64,000 nt of DNA from positions 310,001-374,000 of the forward strand of contig NZ_MNAH01000001.1 in NCBI RefSeq assembly GCF_001976065.1. Reading direction: 5' to 3'. Positions 1-9,030 of the stretch are shown piece by piece. Position 1 is the stretch's first letter; each line of letters opens with the position of its first letter. The stretch is from Pseudomonas putida (GTDB lineage Bacteria > Pseudomonadota > Gammaproteobacteria > Pseudomonadales > Pseudomonadaceae). The notes below the pieces were generated by a model, which did not search any database, had not been told where the DNA came from, and saw only the letters and a list, made by a program, of their open reading frames with translations. The translations under genes and the position numbers were made by a program.

Positions 1-1260
1 GACCGTCACTTCAATGAACGCCCCCTTCGGACGCAACCCCAGTTCGATTTCGCCCCCAGGCTGGGTGTGGCGCAAAGCGTTGTCGAACAGGTTGGTCAGC
101 ACCCGTTCGATCAACCCCAGGTCAGCGCAGGCCGCAGACACGTTGGGGGCGAAGGTGGCTTTCAATTCGACCTGGCGCGCCTCGGCGGTCAGTTCGAATT
201 TCTGGAAAATATCCTGGGCCAGGTCGGTCAGGGAGAAGCGCTCCAGCACCGGTTGCACGAAGCCGTGTTCCAGCCGCACCAGTTCCAGCAACGACTGCGC
301 CAGGCCGCCGACCTTGCGGCTTTGATCCAGGGCGATGCCCAGGTAGCGACGACGCTCTTCGGGTGACAGCGTGGCGTCCTTGAGCGACAGGGTTTCCAGA
401 TAACCATGCAGCGACGCCAGCGGCGTGCGCAGGTCGTGGGAGATGTTCGCCACCAGTTCGCGACGCTCCTGGTCCTGGCGGGTCAGGGAACGCCATTGCT
501 CGCCCAGGCGCGCCTGCATTTGCCGGAACGTGGCGTCGAGTATGGCGATCTCATCATGGCTGGCGGTTTTGTCCACAGTGACGGGCAGGGTCGGCGAGAC
601 CGGGACGCCGTCGATGTCGAACTGGCTGACGGTGTCGGTCAGGCGGCGCAAGGGCCGGGTGATCAGCGCGAACGCGGCGAGACCGGCAATCAGGCACAGC
701 AGCGCGACCAGGCCGATCGACAGCAGGGCGGTATTGAGGGCTGCGCTGGTGGCGCCGCGCTCGGCCAGGCGATCGTGGTCTTCACCCAGCAGCACCACGT
801 AGAGATAACCGACCGCCTTGCCGTCGACCTTCAACGGTGCGGCGCTGAACACCTTGCGCCCATCGACACTGCGCGGATCGTCACCGGCAATCGGCAGGGC
901 GTCGCCCCGCAGCAGGCGCTGGATCGGCGCCAGGTCGACGCGCTCGCGGCGAATCCGGCCTTCGGGCGCGGCGCTGCCGACGATCTTGCCCTGGGTGTCG
1001 AGCAGGTACACCTCGACACTGGGGTTGACCTGCATCAGCTTGCTGAACAGGTCGCGCACGGCATTGGGCATCAGGCCCTGGGTGTCCATCAGCACCGTGT
1101 CACTGGCGATGTGCTGCGCCAGATCCCGGGATAGCCCTTGCACCACTTCCTGCTCATGCATCTGGTTGGAGCGCACCTGCAGCCACGCCGACGTGCCGCA
1201 GCACACCAGCAGCAGCGCGGCGAACACCAGGGACAGGCGCTGCGTCAGGGTCAGCCTCAT
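1..1260 (-). CDS. Two-component sensor histidine kinase (3' end beyond window)
   Basis: The reading frame opens at an ATG ending at 1260 and runs open to the window edge, so about 420 residues are visible and the C-terminus is missing. The N-terminus has a transmembrane segment (about residues 8-25), then a periplasmic sensor region, a second membrane segment near residue 180, a HAMP-like linker and the H-box ISHDLRTPL (about residues 271-279, phospho-accepting His). An N-box (NLFDNALRHT) lies near residue 395. Its ATG overlaps the stop of the upstream response regulator by a few bases, so the pair is translated as one unit. It probably senses an envelope signal and phosphorylates that regulator. 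The neighbouring exported Msr genes suggest oxidative damage as the signal, which is inference. Confidence 0.9.
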   Translation of the reverse strand, partial: MRLTLTQRLSLVFAALLLVCCGTSAWLQVRSNQMHEQEVVQGLSRDLAQHIASDTVLMDTQGLMPNAVRDLFSKLMQVNPSVEVYLLDTQGKIVGSAAPEGRIRRERVDLAPIQRLLRGDALPIAGDDPRSVDGRKVFSAAPLKVDGKAVGYLYVVLLGEDHDRLAERGATSAALNTALLSIGLVALLCLIAGLAAFALITRPLRRLTDTVSQFDIDGVPVSPTLPVTVDKTASHDEIAILDATFRQMQARLGEQWRSLTRQDQERRELVANISHDLRTPLASLHGYLETLSLKDATLSPEERRRYLGIALDQSRKVGGLAQSLLELVRLEHGFVQPVLERFSLTDLAQDIFQKFELTAEARQVELKATFAPNVSAACADLGLIERVLTNLFDNALRHTQPGGEIELGLRPKGAFIEVTV

Positions 1261-1976
1261 GGCTGCGCTTCCTCCCCGGTGGCGAATTTATAGCCGCGGC
1301 CCCAGACCGTGAGGATGCGCACCGGTTGCGCCGGGTCGGCCTCGATCTTGGCGCGCAGGCGATTGATGTGGGTGTTGACGGTGTGTTCGTAGCCTTCGTG
1401 GCTGTAGCCCCAGACGGCGTTGAGCAGGTCCATGCGCGAAAACACCTTGCCCGGCTGGCGGGCGAAAAAGTACAGCAGGTCGAACTCCCGGGGCGTAAGG
1501 TCCAGGCGCCGGCCGTCGAGGGATACCTCGCGGGTGATCGGGTCGATGGCCAGGCCGTCGATGAGCAAACTGCCGGCGTCCATCTTCAGGTTGCGTGCCA
1601 TGGCCTCCACCCGACGCAGCAACGCCTTGACCCGGGCCACCAGTTCGAGCATGGAAAACGGCTTGGCCAGGTAATCGTCGGCACCCAGTTCCAGGCCGAG
1701 AATCCGGTGCACTTCACTGGAGCGCGCACTGGTGATGATGATCGGCGTGTAGCGGGCCATGGCGCGGGCGCGGCGGCAGATCTCCAGGCCGTCGACACCG
1801 GGCAGCATCAGGTCGAGGATCAGCGCATCCCAGTTGCCCTGTTGCAGCAGGCGCATGCCTTCAGTGCCATCGGCGCTGTGCACCACCTCGAACTGCTCGT
1901 CACGCAGGTGCAGGCAGATAAGGTCGGCGATATGCAGGTCATCCTCGACCACGAGGACGCGTTTGGTCTGTTCCAT
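1257..1976 (-). CDS. OmpR/PhoB-family response regulator
   Basis: A 239-residue two-domain regulator. The receiver domain has the acidic pair E11-D12, the phospho-acceptor D55 in the context LILDLMLPG, and the conserved Lys in DDYLAKPF. A winged-helix DNA-binding domain follows, with the motif LTPREFDLL and the C-terminal signature VWGRGYKF. I start at the second Met of the open frame (MEQTKRV), which matches the usual beginning of the family; a start three codons earlier is possible. It is first in an operon with the sensor kinase and is divergent from the exported msrB-msrA pair across about 150 bp, an arrangement that suggests direct control of those genes (inferred). Confidence 0.93.
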   Translation of the reverse strand: MEQTKRVLVVEDDLHIADLICLHLRDEQFEVVHSADGTEGMRLLQQGNWDALILDLMLPGVDGLEICRRARAMARYTPIIITSARSSEVHRILGLELGADDYLAKPFSMLELVARVKALLRRVEAMARNLKMDAGSLLIDGLAIDPITREVSLDGRRLDLTPREFDLLYFFARQPGKVFSRMDLLNAVWGYSHEGYEHTVNTHINRLRAKIEADPAQPVRILTVWGRGYKFATGEEAQP

Positions 1977-2127
1977 CCAGCTCAATCCTTCGGCGCGATG
2001 AGCGCATTGTGCGGGTTTTTCACGGCCCGAGTTATCACGAATTGTTTAACTTCCCGTGAGGATTTGGCGATCAAGCCAAGACTAGGCTGTGCTTCATCAA
2101 AGAGCCCTGGATTTTCTGGAGACAGCC

Positions 2128-2658
2128 ATGTTTTCACCACGCATTTCACGCCGGCAATTTCTCTTCGCCAGCGGCGGGCTGGGTGTTGCAGCCCTGGCGA
2201 TCGGCCTGTTGCCGAAATTCTCCATGGGCACAGCGCTGATCAGCGACGCCAGCGCCGCCGAGGCCTTCGAAGTGACCCACAGTGACAGCGAATGGCACGC
2301 CATATTGAGCGACGAGCAGTACGAAATCCTCCGCGAAGAAGGCACCGAACGAGCCTACAGCAGCCCGCTGAACAACGAGCACCGCGACGGCACGTTCGCC
2401 TGCGCCGGGTGCCAATTGCCGCTGTTCTCTTCGGCGACCAAGTTCGACAGCCACACCGGCTGGCCGAGTTTCTGGGCACCGCTGGACAAGGCCGTGGCCA
2501 CCCGTCAGGACCGTTCCTACGGGATGCTGCGCGAAGAGGTGCACTGCCGGCGTTGCGGCGGGCATTTGGGCCATGTCTTCGACGATGGGCCGAAACCCAC
2601 CGGCCTGCGCTATTGCATGAACGGTCTGGCGCTGAAGTTCGAGCCCGGGACTGTCTGA
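2128..2658 (+). CDS. msrB: Exported peptide-methionine (R)-S-oxide reductase MsrB
   Basis: Reduces the R-epimer of methionine sulfoxide in damaged proteins. The 176-residue product begins with a twin-arginine signal (SRRQFLF at residues 7-13, then a hydrophobic stretch and an Ala-rich cleavage region ending near residue 45), so it should be exported folded to the periplasm. The MsrB domain carries both zinc-binding CxxC pairs (C92/C95 and C140/C143) and the catalytic Cys163 in the RYCMN motif. I use the ATG at 2128 because a purine-rich ribosome site precedes it and the Tat motif then sits at the N-terminus; the frame stays open about 13 codons further upstream. msrA follows after 30 bp, probably in one transcript. 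Confidence 0.93.
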   Translation: MFSPRISRRQFLFASGGLGVAALAIGLLPKFSMGTALISDASAAEAFEVTHSDSEWHAILSDEQYEILREEGTERAYSSPLNNEHRDGTFACAGCQLPLFSSATKFDSHTGWPSFWAPLDKAVATRQDRSYGMLREEVHCRRCGGHLGHVFDDGPKPTGLRYCMNGLALKFEPGTV

Positions 2659-2688
2659 ATTTCCCTGCATCCCTCTGGAGTCTGTGAC

Positions 2689-3396
2689 ATGAAGAGCTTG
2701 TTCACCTGGCGCCGCACCCTGTTGGGGCTGGCCACCGCCGGCATCATCGGCCAATGCTCGGCGTTTTCCTTTGACGGGGCTGAAGAGGCAGTGCTGCTAC
2801 CGCCACCGACCCTCGACGAAACCACCCAGGCCCGTAGCGAAACCGCCATATTCGCCGGGGGGTGTTTCTGGGGCGTCCAAGGGGTGTTCCAGCACGTCAA
2901 GGGCGTGAAAAATGCCGTCTCCGGTTACGCCGGTGGTGGCGCCAATACGGCGCAGTACGAAAGCGTCAGCGGTGGCGATACCGGGCATGCGGAATCGGTG
3001 GAGGTGACCTTCGACCCGAGCCAGGTCAGCTATGGCACGTTGCTGCAGATCTACTTTTCCGTGGCGCACAACCCGACCGAACTCAACCGCCAGGGCCCCG
3101 ACACCGGCACCCAGTACCGCTCGGCGATTTTTACCAAGAGCAGCGAACAGCAACGGGTCGCCCAGGCCTACATTGCCCAACTCGACGCGGCGCATGCGTT
3201 CGACAAGCCGATAGTGACCAAGCTGGAAAGCTACAACGGGTTTTACCCGGCGGAAGAAGAACACCAGGACTTCCTCACCGAGCACCCAACCTATCCCTAC
3301 ATCGTGATCAACGACTTGCCGAAGGTGGCGCAGCTCAAACAGCTGTACCCGGATCGTTATCAGGACAAACCGGTGCTGGTGAAGGCGGGGATGTAG
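2689..3396 (+). CDS. msrA: Exported peptide-methionine (S)-S-oxide reductase MsrA
   Basis: Reduces the S-epimer of methionine sulfoxide and so complements MsrB. The 235-residue protein has an N-terminal signal with two arginines before a hydrophobic run (WRRTLLG at residues 7-13), compatible with Tat or Sec export. The MsrA fold follows with the catalytic motif GGCFWG (Cys59) and conserved GYAGG and DPSQVSY segments. It is separated from msrB by 30 bp with a good ribosome site (TCTGGAG). Having both stereospecific enzymes exported from one operon is consistent with repair of envelope proteins. Whether the signal uses Tat or Sec cannot be settled from sequence alone. Confidence 0.93.
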   Translation: MKSLFTWRRTLLGLATAGIIGQCSAFSFDGAEEAVLLPPPTLDETTQARSETAIFAGGCFWGVQGVFQHVKGVKNAVSGYAGGGANTAQYESVSGGDTGHAESVEVTFDPSQVSYGTLLQIYFSVAHNPTELNRQGPDTGTQYRSAIFTKSSEQQRVAQAYIAQLDAAHAFDKPIVTKLESYNGFYPAEEEHQDFLTEHPTYPYIVINDLPKVAQLKQLYPDRYQDKPVLVKAGM

Positions 3397-3400
3397 GCCG

Positions 3401-4324
3401 CTAAGGCCGTTGTCCGCAGATCCCCCACATCTGCAGGGCGAAGTCGACGAAACGTCGCAGTTTCGGCAAACGGTAGCGATCCTGTGCATACATCAGGTTC
3501 ATCGGCCGGCTCGGCGGGGTGAACCCGGGCATCAAGCTCAGCAGCTTGCCGTCCTGGATATCTTGCTCGACCAGGACATCGGGCAACATCACGATGCCCA
3601 TGCCGGTTCGCGCCGCCTGGTGCAGTCCGGCCGAACTGTTGATCAGCATCGGCCCGCTGACCGCCACCGAGACTTCGCCTTCGGGGCCGGCCAGGCGCCA
3701 TTCCTTTTCCACCGAGTGCCAGTCATCCCCGGCCGGATAGGCGAAGGACAGGCAATCGTGGTGGCGCAGGTCTTGCGGTTTCTGTGGCGCGCCGCGCCGG
3801 GCCACGTACGCCGGGGATGCGCACATGGTCAGGGTGTAGTTGATGAGCGGGCGGGCAATCAGGGTGGTCGACTCCAGGGCACCCAGGCGAAAGGCCACAT
3901 CCAGACCGTGTTCGAGCATGTCCGGACGACGGTTGGTGAGCATCACGTCGAGTTTTACCCGCGGGTAAAGCAGGGCAAATTCGCTCAGGGCCGGCGCCAG
4001 TTTTTCCGTGCCGAAGGTCAGGGGCGCCGAGATGCGCAGGGTGCCGCTGGGTTCATCCACCGCTTGCTCGGCCAGCCGTTCGGAATCTGCCACCAACCCC
4101 AACACTTCGAGGCAGCGCTGGTAATACGCGGTGCCAAATTCGGTCAGCCGCTGGCGCCGGGTGGTGCGGTTGAGCAGGCGCACGCCGAGGCGCTGCTCGA
4201 GGGCCTTGAGGTGATTGCCGACCATGGTCGTGGACATTTTGCACTGCGCAGCGGCGCCGGTCATGCTGCCGGCCTCTACCACTTTGACGTACACGGTCAT
4301 TGCCTGGAACAGATCCATTATCAA
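3401..4324 (-). CDS. LysR-family transcriptional regulator
   Basis: A 307-residue regulator with an N-terminal winged helix-turn-helix (about residues 3-62; AGSMTGAAAQCKMS then LEQRLGVRLLNRTTRR) and a C-terminal periplasmic-binding-protein-like effector domain, the usual LysR length and layout. Translation may begin at Met1 or Met3. It is divergent from the class-III aminotransferase gene, and the 96-bp gap holds a perfect inverted repeat (TTGCAGTAT...ATACTGCAA), a plausible binding site. The gene ends only 4 bp from msrA on the opposite strand. The effector is unknown. Control of the aminotransferase is the natural inference for a divergent LysR pair. Confidence 0.9.
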   Translation of the reverse strand: MIMDLFQAMTVYVKVVEAGSMTGAAAQCKMSTTMVGNHLKALEQRLGVRLLNRTTRRQRLTEFGTAYYQRCLEVLGLVADSERLAEQAVDEPSGTLRISAPLTFGTEKLAPALSEFALLYPRVKLDVMLTNRRPDMLEHGLDVAFRLGALESTTLIARPLINYTLTMCASPAYVARRGAPQKPQDLRHHDCLSFAYPAGDDWHSVEKEWRLAGPEGEVSVAVSGPMLINSSAGLHQAARTGMGIVMLPDVLVEQDIQDGKLLSLMPGFTPPSRPMNLMYAQDRYRLPKLRRFVDFALQMWGICGQRP

Positions 4325-4349
4325 GTTCGACTTTAAAATGATTGAAGTA

Positions 4350-4390
4350 TTGCAGTATTTATCCAGCTCAGGTGGCTAACCATACTGCAA
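4350..4390. promoter_or_regulatory. Inverted repeat between lysR-type gene and aminotransferase
   Basis: TTGCAGTAT (4350-4358) and ATACTGCAA (4382-4390) form a perfect 9-bp dyad separated by 23 bp. A further half-like copy (TTGAAGTAT) lies directly before the first arm. The position between two divergent genes fits an operator for the LysR-type protein, but no binding data support it. Confidence 0.45.
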
Positions 4391-4420
4391 AAACAACGAC
4401 CCTTGATGGAGCCTGATGCC

Positions 4421-5599
4421 ATGACCGCCGCCTGCCTGATGAGCACTTACCAACCCTTGGCCCTGAGTTTCAACAAGGGCCTGGGCACGCGCCTGTGGGA
4501 CCAGGCCGGTCGTGAATACCTGGATGCGGTGGCCGGGGTGGCGGTGACCAACGTCGGCCACTCGCACCCGAAAATCGTCGCGGCCATCAGCGAACAGGCC
4601 GGCCTGTTGCTGCACACCTCCAACCTCTACAGCATCGACTGGCAGCAACAGCTGGCGCGCAAGCTGACCGGTCTTGCCGGCATGGACCGGGCGTTCTTCA
4701 ACAACTCCGGGGCCGAGGCCAACGAAACGGCACTGAAAATCGCCCGGCTGCATGGCTGGAGCAAAGGCATCGAGCAACCCTTGGTGGTGGTCATGCACAA
4801 CGCTTTCCATGGCCGCACCCTCGGCACCCTGTCTGCCAGTGATGGCCCAGCGGTGCGCCTGGGCTTCAACAAATTGCCCGGGGATTTCATCAAGGTGCCC
4901 TTCGGCGACCTCAAGGCGCTGAACCAGGTGCAGCAGGCGCACGGCGCGCGCATCGTGGCAATCCTGATGGAGCCGATCCAGGGCGAAGGCGGCGTGCAAT
5001 TGGCGCCACCGGGTTACCTGAAAGCCGTGCGCGAACTGTGCAACCAGCGCGCCTGGTTGTTGATGCTCGATGAAATCCAGACCGGCATCGGCCGTACCGG
5101 GCGGTGGTTCGCGTTCCAGCACGAAGGCATCGTCCCGGACGTCATGACCCTGGCCAAAGGCCTGGGCAACGGCGTACCGATCGGCGCCTGCCTGGCCCGT
5201 GGCAAAGCCGCCGAACTCTTTACTCCCGGCAGCCACGGCAGCACTTTCGGCGGCAACCCGCTGGCCTGCCGGGTCGGTTGCACGGTGCTGGACATCATCG
5301 AGGAACAAGGCCTGCTGGAAAACGCCCGGCGCCAGGGCGAGCGCCTGTTGGCCAGGTTGCGCATGGAATTGGCGGACAATCCGAATGTCCTGGCGATCCG
5401 CGGCCAAGGCCTGATGATCGGCATCGAACTCAAGCAACCGATCCGCGACCTGAGCCTGATCGCCGCCAGGGATCATGCGCTGCTGATCAACGTGACGCGG
5501 GGGCAGACCATTCGTTTGTTGCCGCCTTTGACGATTGATGAGCGGGAGGTGGAAATGATTGTCAGGGGGGTGAGTCAGGTGCTGAATACAGCCGGGTAA
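4421..5599 (+). CDS. Class-III PLP aminotransferase (acetylornithine aminotransferase-like)
   Basis: A 392-residue fold-type I aminotransferase of the ArgD/succinylornithine group. Visible signatures are the NSGAEANE phosphate-cup motif (residues 95-102), [15 protein letters not shown] (aspartate contacting the pyridine N) and the Schiff-base lysine K246 in [13 protein letters not shown]. The ATG at 4421 is preferred over one six codons earlier because the GGAG sequence lies about 11 bp before it. The family moves an amino group from an omega-amine to 2-oxoglutarate in arginine or related metabolism; the exact substrate is not readable here. It is divergent from a LysR regulator that likely controls it. 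Its 3' end overlaps the next, convergent gene by 38 bp. Confidence 0.85.
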   Translation: MTAACLMSTYQPLALSFNKGLGTRLWDQAGREYLDAVAGVAVTNVGHSHPKIVAAISEQAGLLLHTSNLYSIDWQQQLARKLTGLAGMDRAFFNNSGAEANETALKIARLHGWSKGIEQPLVVVMHNAFHGRTLGTLSASDGPAVRLGFNKLPGDFIKVPFGDLKALNQVQQAHGARIVAILMEPIQGEGGVQLAPPGYLKAVRELCNQRAWLLMLDEIQTGIGRTGRWFAFQHEGIVPDVMTLAKGLGNGVPIGACLARGKAAELFTPGSHGSTFGGNPLACRVGCTVLDIIEEQGLLENARRQGERLLARLRMELADNPNVLAIRGQGLMIGIELKQPIRDLSLIAARDHALLINVTRGQTIRLLPPLTIDEREVEMIVRGVSQVLNTAG

Positions 5600-6077
5600 C
5601 CAGCGCTGCCATTTGTGCCCGATCCGTCAGCCGGATTTTCGTACCGGGAAATCCTTCGAACAACTGCCGATGGGCCGCATAGCCGCTGGACCCGTCACGC
5701 TGACGATAGCTACCTGCCCACTCCATCAGGGCAATCAGGCGTTCATCGTCGTTGACTTCACGCTGGCGGATATTGGCCACGCAAACCTCGTCGGCAACGC
5801 TCAACCAGATCAGCGCAGTCGTGCGGGGCAGGAGTTCGCGGGCGATCCAGCCATACACGCCTTCGATCACCCAGCGTTCTTGCCCGGCCGCGATTCGGGC
5901 CATGGCCAGGGCTTCGCCGCGCGGGCGGGGGATGCTGTGTTCGTCGGACAGCCAGTGAAGGCGGTCGAGATCGGTCCAGGGCACCTGCAATCGCTCGGCC
6001 AGCCGCTGGGCCAGCCAGCTCTTGCCGGAGCCGGAGTTGCCGATGATCAGGGTTCGGGTTAAATCCATGAGCGACAC
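5562..6077 (-). CDS. Small P-loop kinase-like ATPase (adenylate kinase/FlaR-like)
   Basis: A 171-residue single-domain P-loop protein with Walker A GNSGSGKS at residues 13-20, a D-L-D-R-LHW segment that resembles the nucleoside/shikimate-kinase acceptor site, and a lid-type arginine region ([10 protein letters not shown]). This pattern matches proteins annotated as adenylate kinase or DNA topology modulation FlaR-like; the substrate is unknown. Met4 (end at 6068) is an alternative start. It is transcribed toward the aminotransferase gene and their 3' ends overlap by 38 bp. A REP pair lies just upstream of its start. Confidence 0.75.
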   Translation of the reverse strand: MSLMDLTRTLIIGNSGSGKSWLAQRLAERLQVPWTDLDRLHWLSDEHSIPRPRGEALAMARIAAGQERWVIEGVYGWIARELLPRTTALIWLSVADEVCVANIRQREVNDDERLIALMEWAGSYRQRDGSSGYAAHRQLFEGFPGTKIRLTDRAQMAALVTRLYSAPDSPP

Positions 6078-6085
6078 CGATCAAA

Positions 6086-6177
6086 CTGTGGGAGCGAGCC
6101 TGCTCGCGAAAGCGGTGTATCAACTAGCAGATATGTTGAATGTTAGATCGCTATCGCGAGCAAGCTTGCTCCTACAG
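6086..6177. repeat. REP-like inverted pair (hybrid arms)
   Basis: The left arm is the GTGGGAGCGAGCCTGCTCGCGAA type. The right arm is TCGCGAGCAAGCTTGCTCCTACAG, which ends like the second REP family of this window (CTCCTAC). The two arms are inverted and separated by about 40 bp. No transposase is nearby. Confidence 0.8.
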
Positions 6178-6180
6178 GTT

Positions 6181-8106
6181 TCAGTCCAGCCCTTCAGTCT
6201 CAGGCGCCACCATCCGCGTCTTCGGCGCGCCATTGGCGTTGTGCTGGAAAATATCCCGTGGCTGCCCTTGTTCATTGAAGTACACCTGGCCGATCCCCGC
6301 CGAATTCCACAGCCGTTCACCCGCTTCAGCATGCTCCGGAACGTGCGGCACGATGCGCATGCGCCGACGCTTGGTCAGCCAGTTCAGCGGCGAGCGCGGG
6401 GAGTACAGCCAGCGGTTGAGGCGGTCGAACCACTCCAGCAGGGCCGGCGGGAATTCGTTCTTGATCCCGCTGCTGGTGATCTGCCAGATGCGCGGGCCGG
6501 CCTTGCGGTGGCGGATCAGCACTTCGTAGACGAAGGAGTAATGCACATCGCCCGACAGCACCACGTAGTTACCCGGCGTGCGCGAGTGGCGGAAAATGTT
6601 CAGGATCACCTGGGCCGCGCCGCGATGGGCCATCCAGTTCTCGGCGTCCACCAGCAGTGGATAACCCAGCCAGCTGAACACCCGTTGCACGGTTTCAATC
6701 AGCTTGACGCCGAAGATCGGCGCCGGCGAAACGATGATCGCCGAGGGATGATCAAGCAGTTCCTGCTGTAGTTCGCTGAGAGCTTCCCAGTCCAGCAGGC
6801 CCGACGGTTGCTTGAGGTTCATCTCGCTGCGCCAGCGCCGCGTGCGGGTATCGAGCACCACCATAGCCGGCGTGGTGGGCAGCACGTAGTGCCAGTGCTG
6901 GAAGCGCAGCAGCTCATCGATCAGCGCGTCCTGGACATCGCTGTCCAGGTAATGGTCATCGCCGGTGGCGCTGAGCGAACGGGTTTTTTCCAGCACATCG
7001 ACGAACGCATCCGGATTGTTGCCCCAGCCCTGGCACAGCATGTAGGCCAGCAGCGCATTGCCGATGATGCGTCGGGAAAACGGATGGCCGTAGGCCGTTT
7101 CCTCCCATTGCGCGGAAAGATTCCAATCATCGGTAATGTCGTGGTCATCGAAAATCATCAGCGTCGGCACATGCGCCAGCGCTCGCGCGACCTTGTCCAG
7201 GCCAGCCTTGAACGCGTCGATGCGCGTCTGCTCCAGGGCATAACGCTCGCGCCGTTCCTTGATCAGTTTCGGCGGTTTCGGCGCGATCAGGGTCCAGGGC
7301 GTCGGCGACCAGACCAGCAGGTACATGGCCATGACTTCGGCGAAGGTCACCAGGTGATTGTCGGCACTGCTGCTGGTGAAAATTGGTTTGCGCGCGCCGC
7401 CGAAAAAGCGCTCGCGCAGGGTTTCGTTGCTTTGCAGCGCCGGCAGCAGATCCGCGCGGTGGTAATAACAGGCGGCGTGTCCGTACAGCTCGGCGCTGTC
7501 GCTGACCACGGCGCCGGCCAGATGCTCACCGAACAACCCCAGCCGCTCGATCAAGGCATGGATCGCCCGCAGGGTCGGCCCGGCGACATCGTCGGCGTAG
7601 ACCTGATCCCCGCTCATCATCAGCAGCGCCGGACGTTCGCTGGCCAGGTGGTCTTGCGCCAATAGCCTGTCGACGCACAGCAGGCCGTCGGTCGCCGGGT
7701 GATGGGGTTTGCGGCAGGAACCATGCAGCAACTGCTCGATGCGCGCACGCAGGACGAAGTTCGGCGCAGTTGCATCGCCGTACAACAGATGCGGCGCCCA
7801 GGTGGCGATGCCCGTGCCGTCATCGATCAGCAGGTCGTACTCGATCAACTCATCGCAGGGCAGGGCGGCGTCCAGCGCCACATCGATCAGGTGCACAAAA
7901 GCATGGGTACCCACGGCAACAACCATGCATTGCCCGGCATCGAGACGAATATCGCCCACGCCCTGCAAGCGCAGCGTCAACTCCAGCGCCCGCGAACCCA
8001 CCAGCCACAGCACCAGCCGCGTCGGCTCCAGGCGCCGCAACATTGGGCCTGCCAGCACCGCTGGCAGTGTTTGAAGGTCGTCAGGCAAAGGCAGTGTGTC
8101 AGGCAT
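6181..8106 (-). CDS. PhoD-like metallophosphatase (alkaline phosphatase family)
   Basis: A 641-residue protein carrying the calcineurin/PhoD metal-binding motifs in order: GDQVYADD (about residues 165-172), FDDHDITDDW (about 320-329) and SGDVHYS (about 525-531). There is no signal peptide or Tat motif at the N-terminus (MPDTLPLPDDLQ), unlike secreted PhoD phosphodiesterases, so it is probably cytoplasmic. The roughly 100-residue N-terminal region is probably a beta-rich accessory domain. The physiological substrate is unknown. It stands alone: the next gene upstream is divergent and a REP pair follows its stop. Confidence 0.8.
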   Translation of the reverse strand: MPDTLPLPDDLQTLPAVLAGPMLRRLEPTRLVLWLVGSRALELTLRLQGVGDIRLDAGQCMVVAVGTHAFVHLIDVALDAALPCDELIEYDLLIDDGTGIATWAPHLLYGDATAPNFVLRARIEQLLHGSCRKPHHPATDGLLCVDRLLAQDHLASERPALLMMSGDQVYADDVAGPTLRAIHALIERLGLFGEHLAGAVVSDSAELYGHAACYYHRADLLPALQSNETLRERFFGGARKPIFTSSSADNHLVTFAEVMAMYLLVWSPTPWTLIAPKPPKLIKERRERYALEQTRIDAFKAGLDKVARALAHVPTLMIFDDHDITDDWNLSAQWEETAYGHPFSRRIIGNALLAYMLCQGWGNNPDAFVDVLEKTRSLSATGDDHYLDSDVQDALIDELLRFQHWHYVLPTTPAMVVLDTRTRRWRSEMNLKQPSGLLDWEALSELQQELLDHPSAIIVSPAPIFGVKLIETVQRVFSWLGYPLLVDAENWMAHRGAAQVILNIFRHSRTPGNYVVLSGDVHYSFVYEVLIRHRKAGPRIWQITSSGIKNEFPPALLEWFDRLNRWLYSPRSPLNWLTKRRRMRIVPHVPEHAEAGERLWNSAGIGQVYFNEQGQPRDIFQHNANGAPKTRMVAPETEGLD

Positions 8107-8254
8107 CCGGGGGCAGGGCTCTTGGGGGCGCGGGGCAGCGATGATAACGCAGGTGGGCGCTGCTGCCTTTGTGTACTGACAGACTCAAATGCGTGCACAG
8201 GCTAAAGTGAGTCATTCATGCTATATGCAGGCATTCGCGAAGAAGAGGGTAAAC

Positions 8255-8707
8255 ATGAACAGAATCATCCTGCCAGCGCTGGTTATCCTGCTGACCGCGC
8301 AATCCCCGGCGTACGCCATCAACGACAAATACCGCAAGCAACTCGAGCAATCCGGCTGCACCCAGGTCAGCGAGACCCAGGGCTGTGATATCCACAAGAG
8401 CAAAGTGGAAAACGCCAAGGCCGGCTTCACCAACCCCGCCGCGGACAACTCGACCACCCAGACCCCCTATGCCGGGCAGTGGGTGGCCAAAAGCGATGCA
8501 GGCGCGACAGTCGCCACCATCCGCATCGATGCCAAGGAGCAGGTCTGGGTGAACGGCAAACGGGTCGATGCCAAGCGCACCGATGGCACCCTGCAATTTC
8601 ACCAGGGCAAGCTCACCTTCACGATTCAGGGTGATCGACGGCTGACGGGAGAGGATTACTGGACGGACAGTGATGCGGGGACCAAGGGGCCGATTGAGAT
8701 TGAGTGA
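8255..8707 (+). CDS. Small secreted protein of unknown function
   Basis: A 150-residue product with a clear Sec signal peptide (MNRIILPALVILL...PAYA, cleavage after residue 21). The mature part begins with a Cys-containing stretch (two Cys at SGC and QGC, possibly one disulfide) and ends in a beta-strand-rich domain of lipocalin-like character. I recognise no family. The start at 8255 is chosen over upstream in-frame Met codons because an AGAGGG ribosome site precedes it and the signal peptide then starts correctly. A REP pair and a terminator follow. Confidence 0.7.
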   Translation: MNRIILPALVILLTAQSPAYAINDKYRKQLEQSGCTQVSETQGCDIHKSKVENAKAGFTNPAADNSTTQTPYAGQWVAKSDAGATVATIRIDAKEQVWVNGKRVDAKRTDGTLQFHQGKLTFTIQGDRRLTGEDYWTDSDAGTKGPIEIE

Positions 8708-8740
8708 GCAGACAGGAGCTCGAGAACGACGCATACCACG

Positions 8741-8830
8741 TGTGGGAGCGAGCTCGCTCGCGAAGGCGTCGGCACATTCAGCAATGATGTGACTGACACA
8801 CCCCTTTCGCGAGCAGGCTCGCTCCCACAG
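8741..8830. repeat. REP-like inverted pair
   Basis: Two inverted copies of the GTGGGAGCGAGC...CTCGCGAA palindrome (left arm with the variant CTCGCTCGCGAA) separated by about 40 bp, between a small secreted-protein gene and a terminator. Confidence 0.85.
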
Positions 8831-8865
8831 GGGATTGTGGTGAATTTGAGGGATCTTCAGCGCAT

Positions 8866-8895
8866 AAAAAAGGGCCTGCAAATGCAGGCCCTTTT
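8866..8895. terminator. Rho-independent terminator
   Basis: Stem GGGCCTGC (8872-8879) with GCAGGCCC (8884-8891), loop AAAT, T-run after and A-run before, so it can act in either direction. It ends the small secreted-protein transcript. Confidence 0.85.
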
Positions 8896-9030
8896 CACTT
8901 TCCCGAACATAAATCTTCGGATAAGGGCTACAGCCCTACCGGAAGCATCTGACTTACACCCGCTGGCATTTCGACTCTCATAAACACGCACTGAAACAGC
9001 GTGAAAAACAATAAAAAGAGGTCACCCGAA

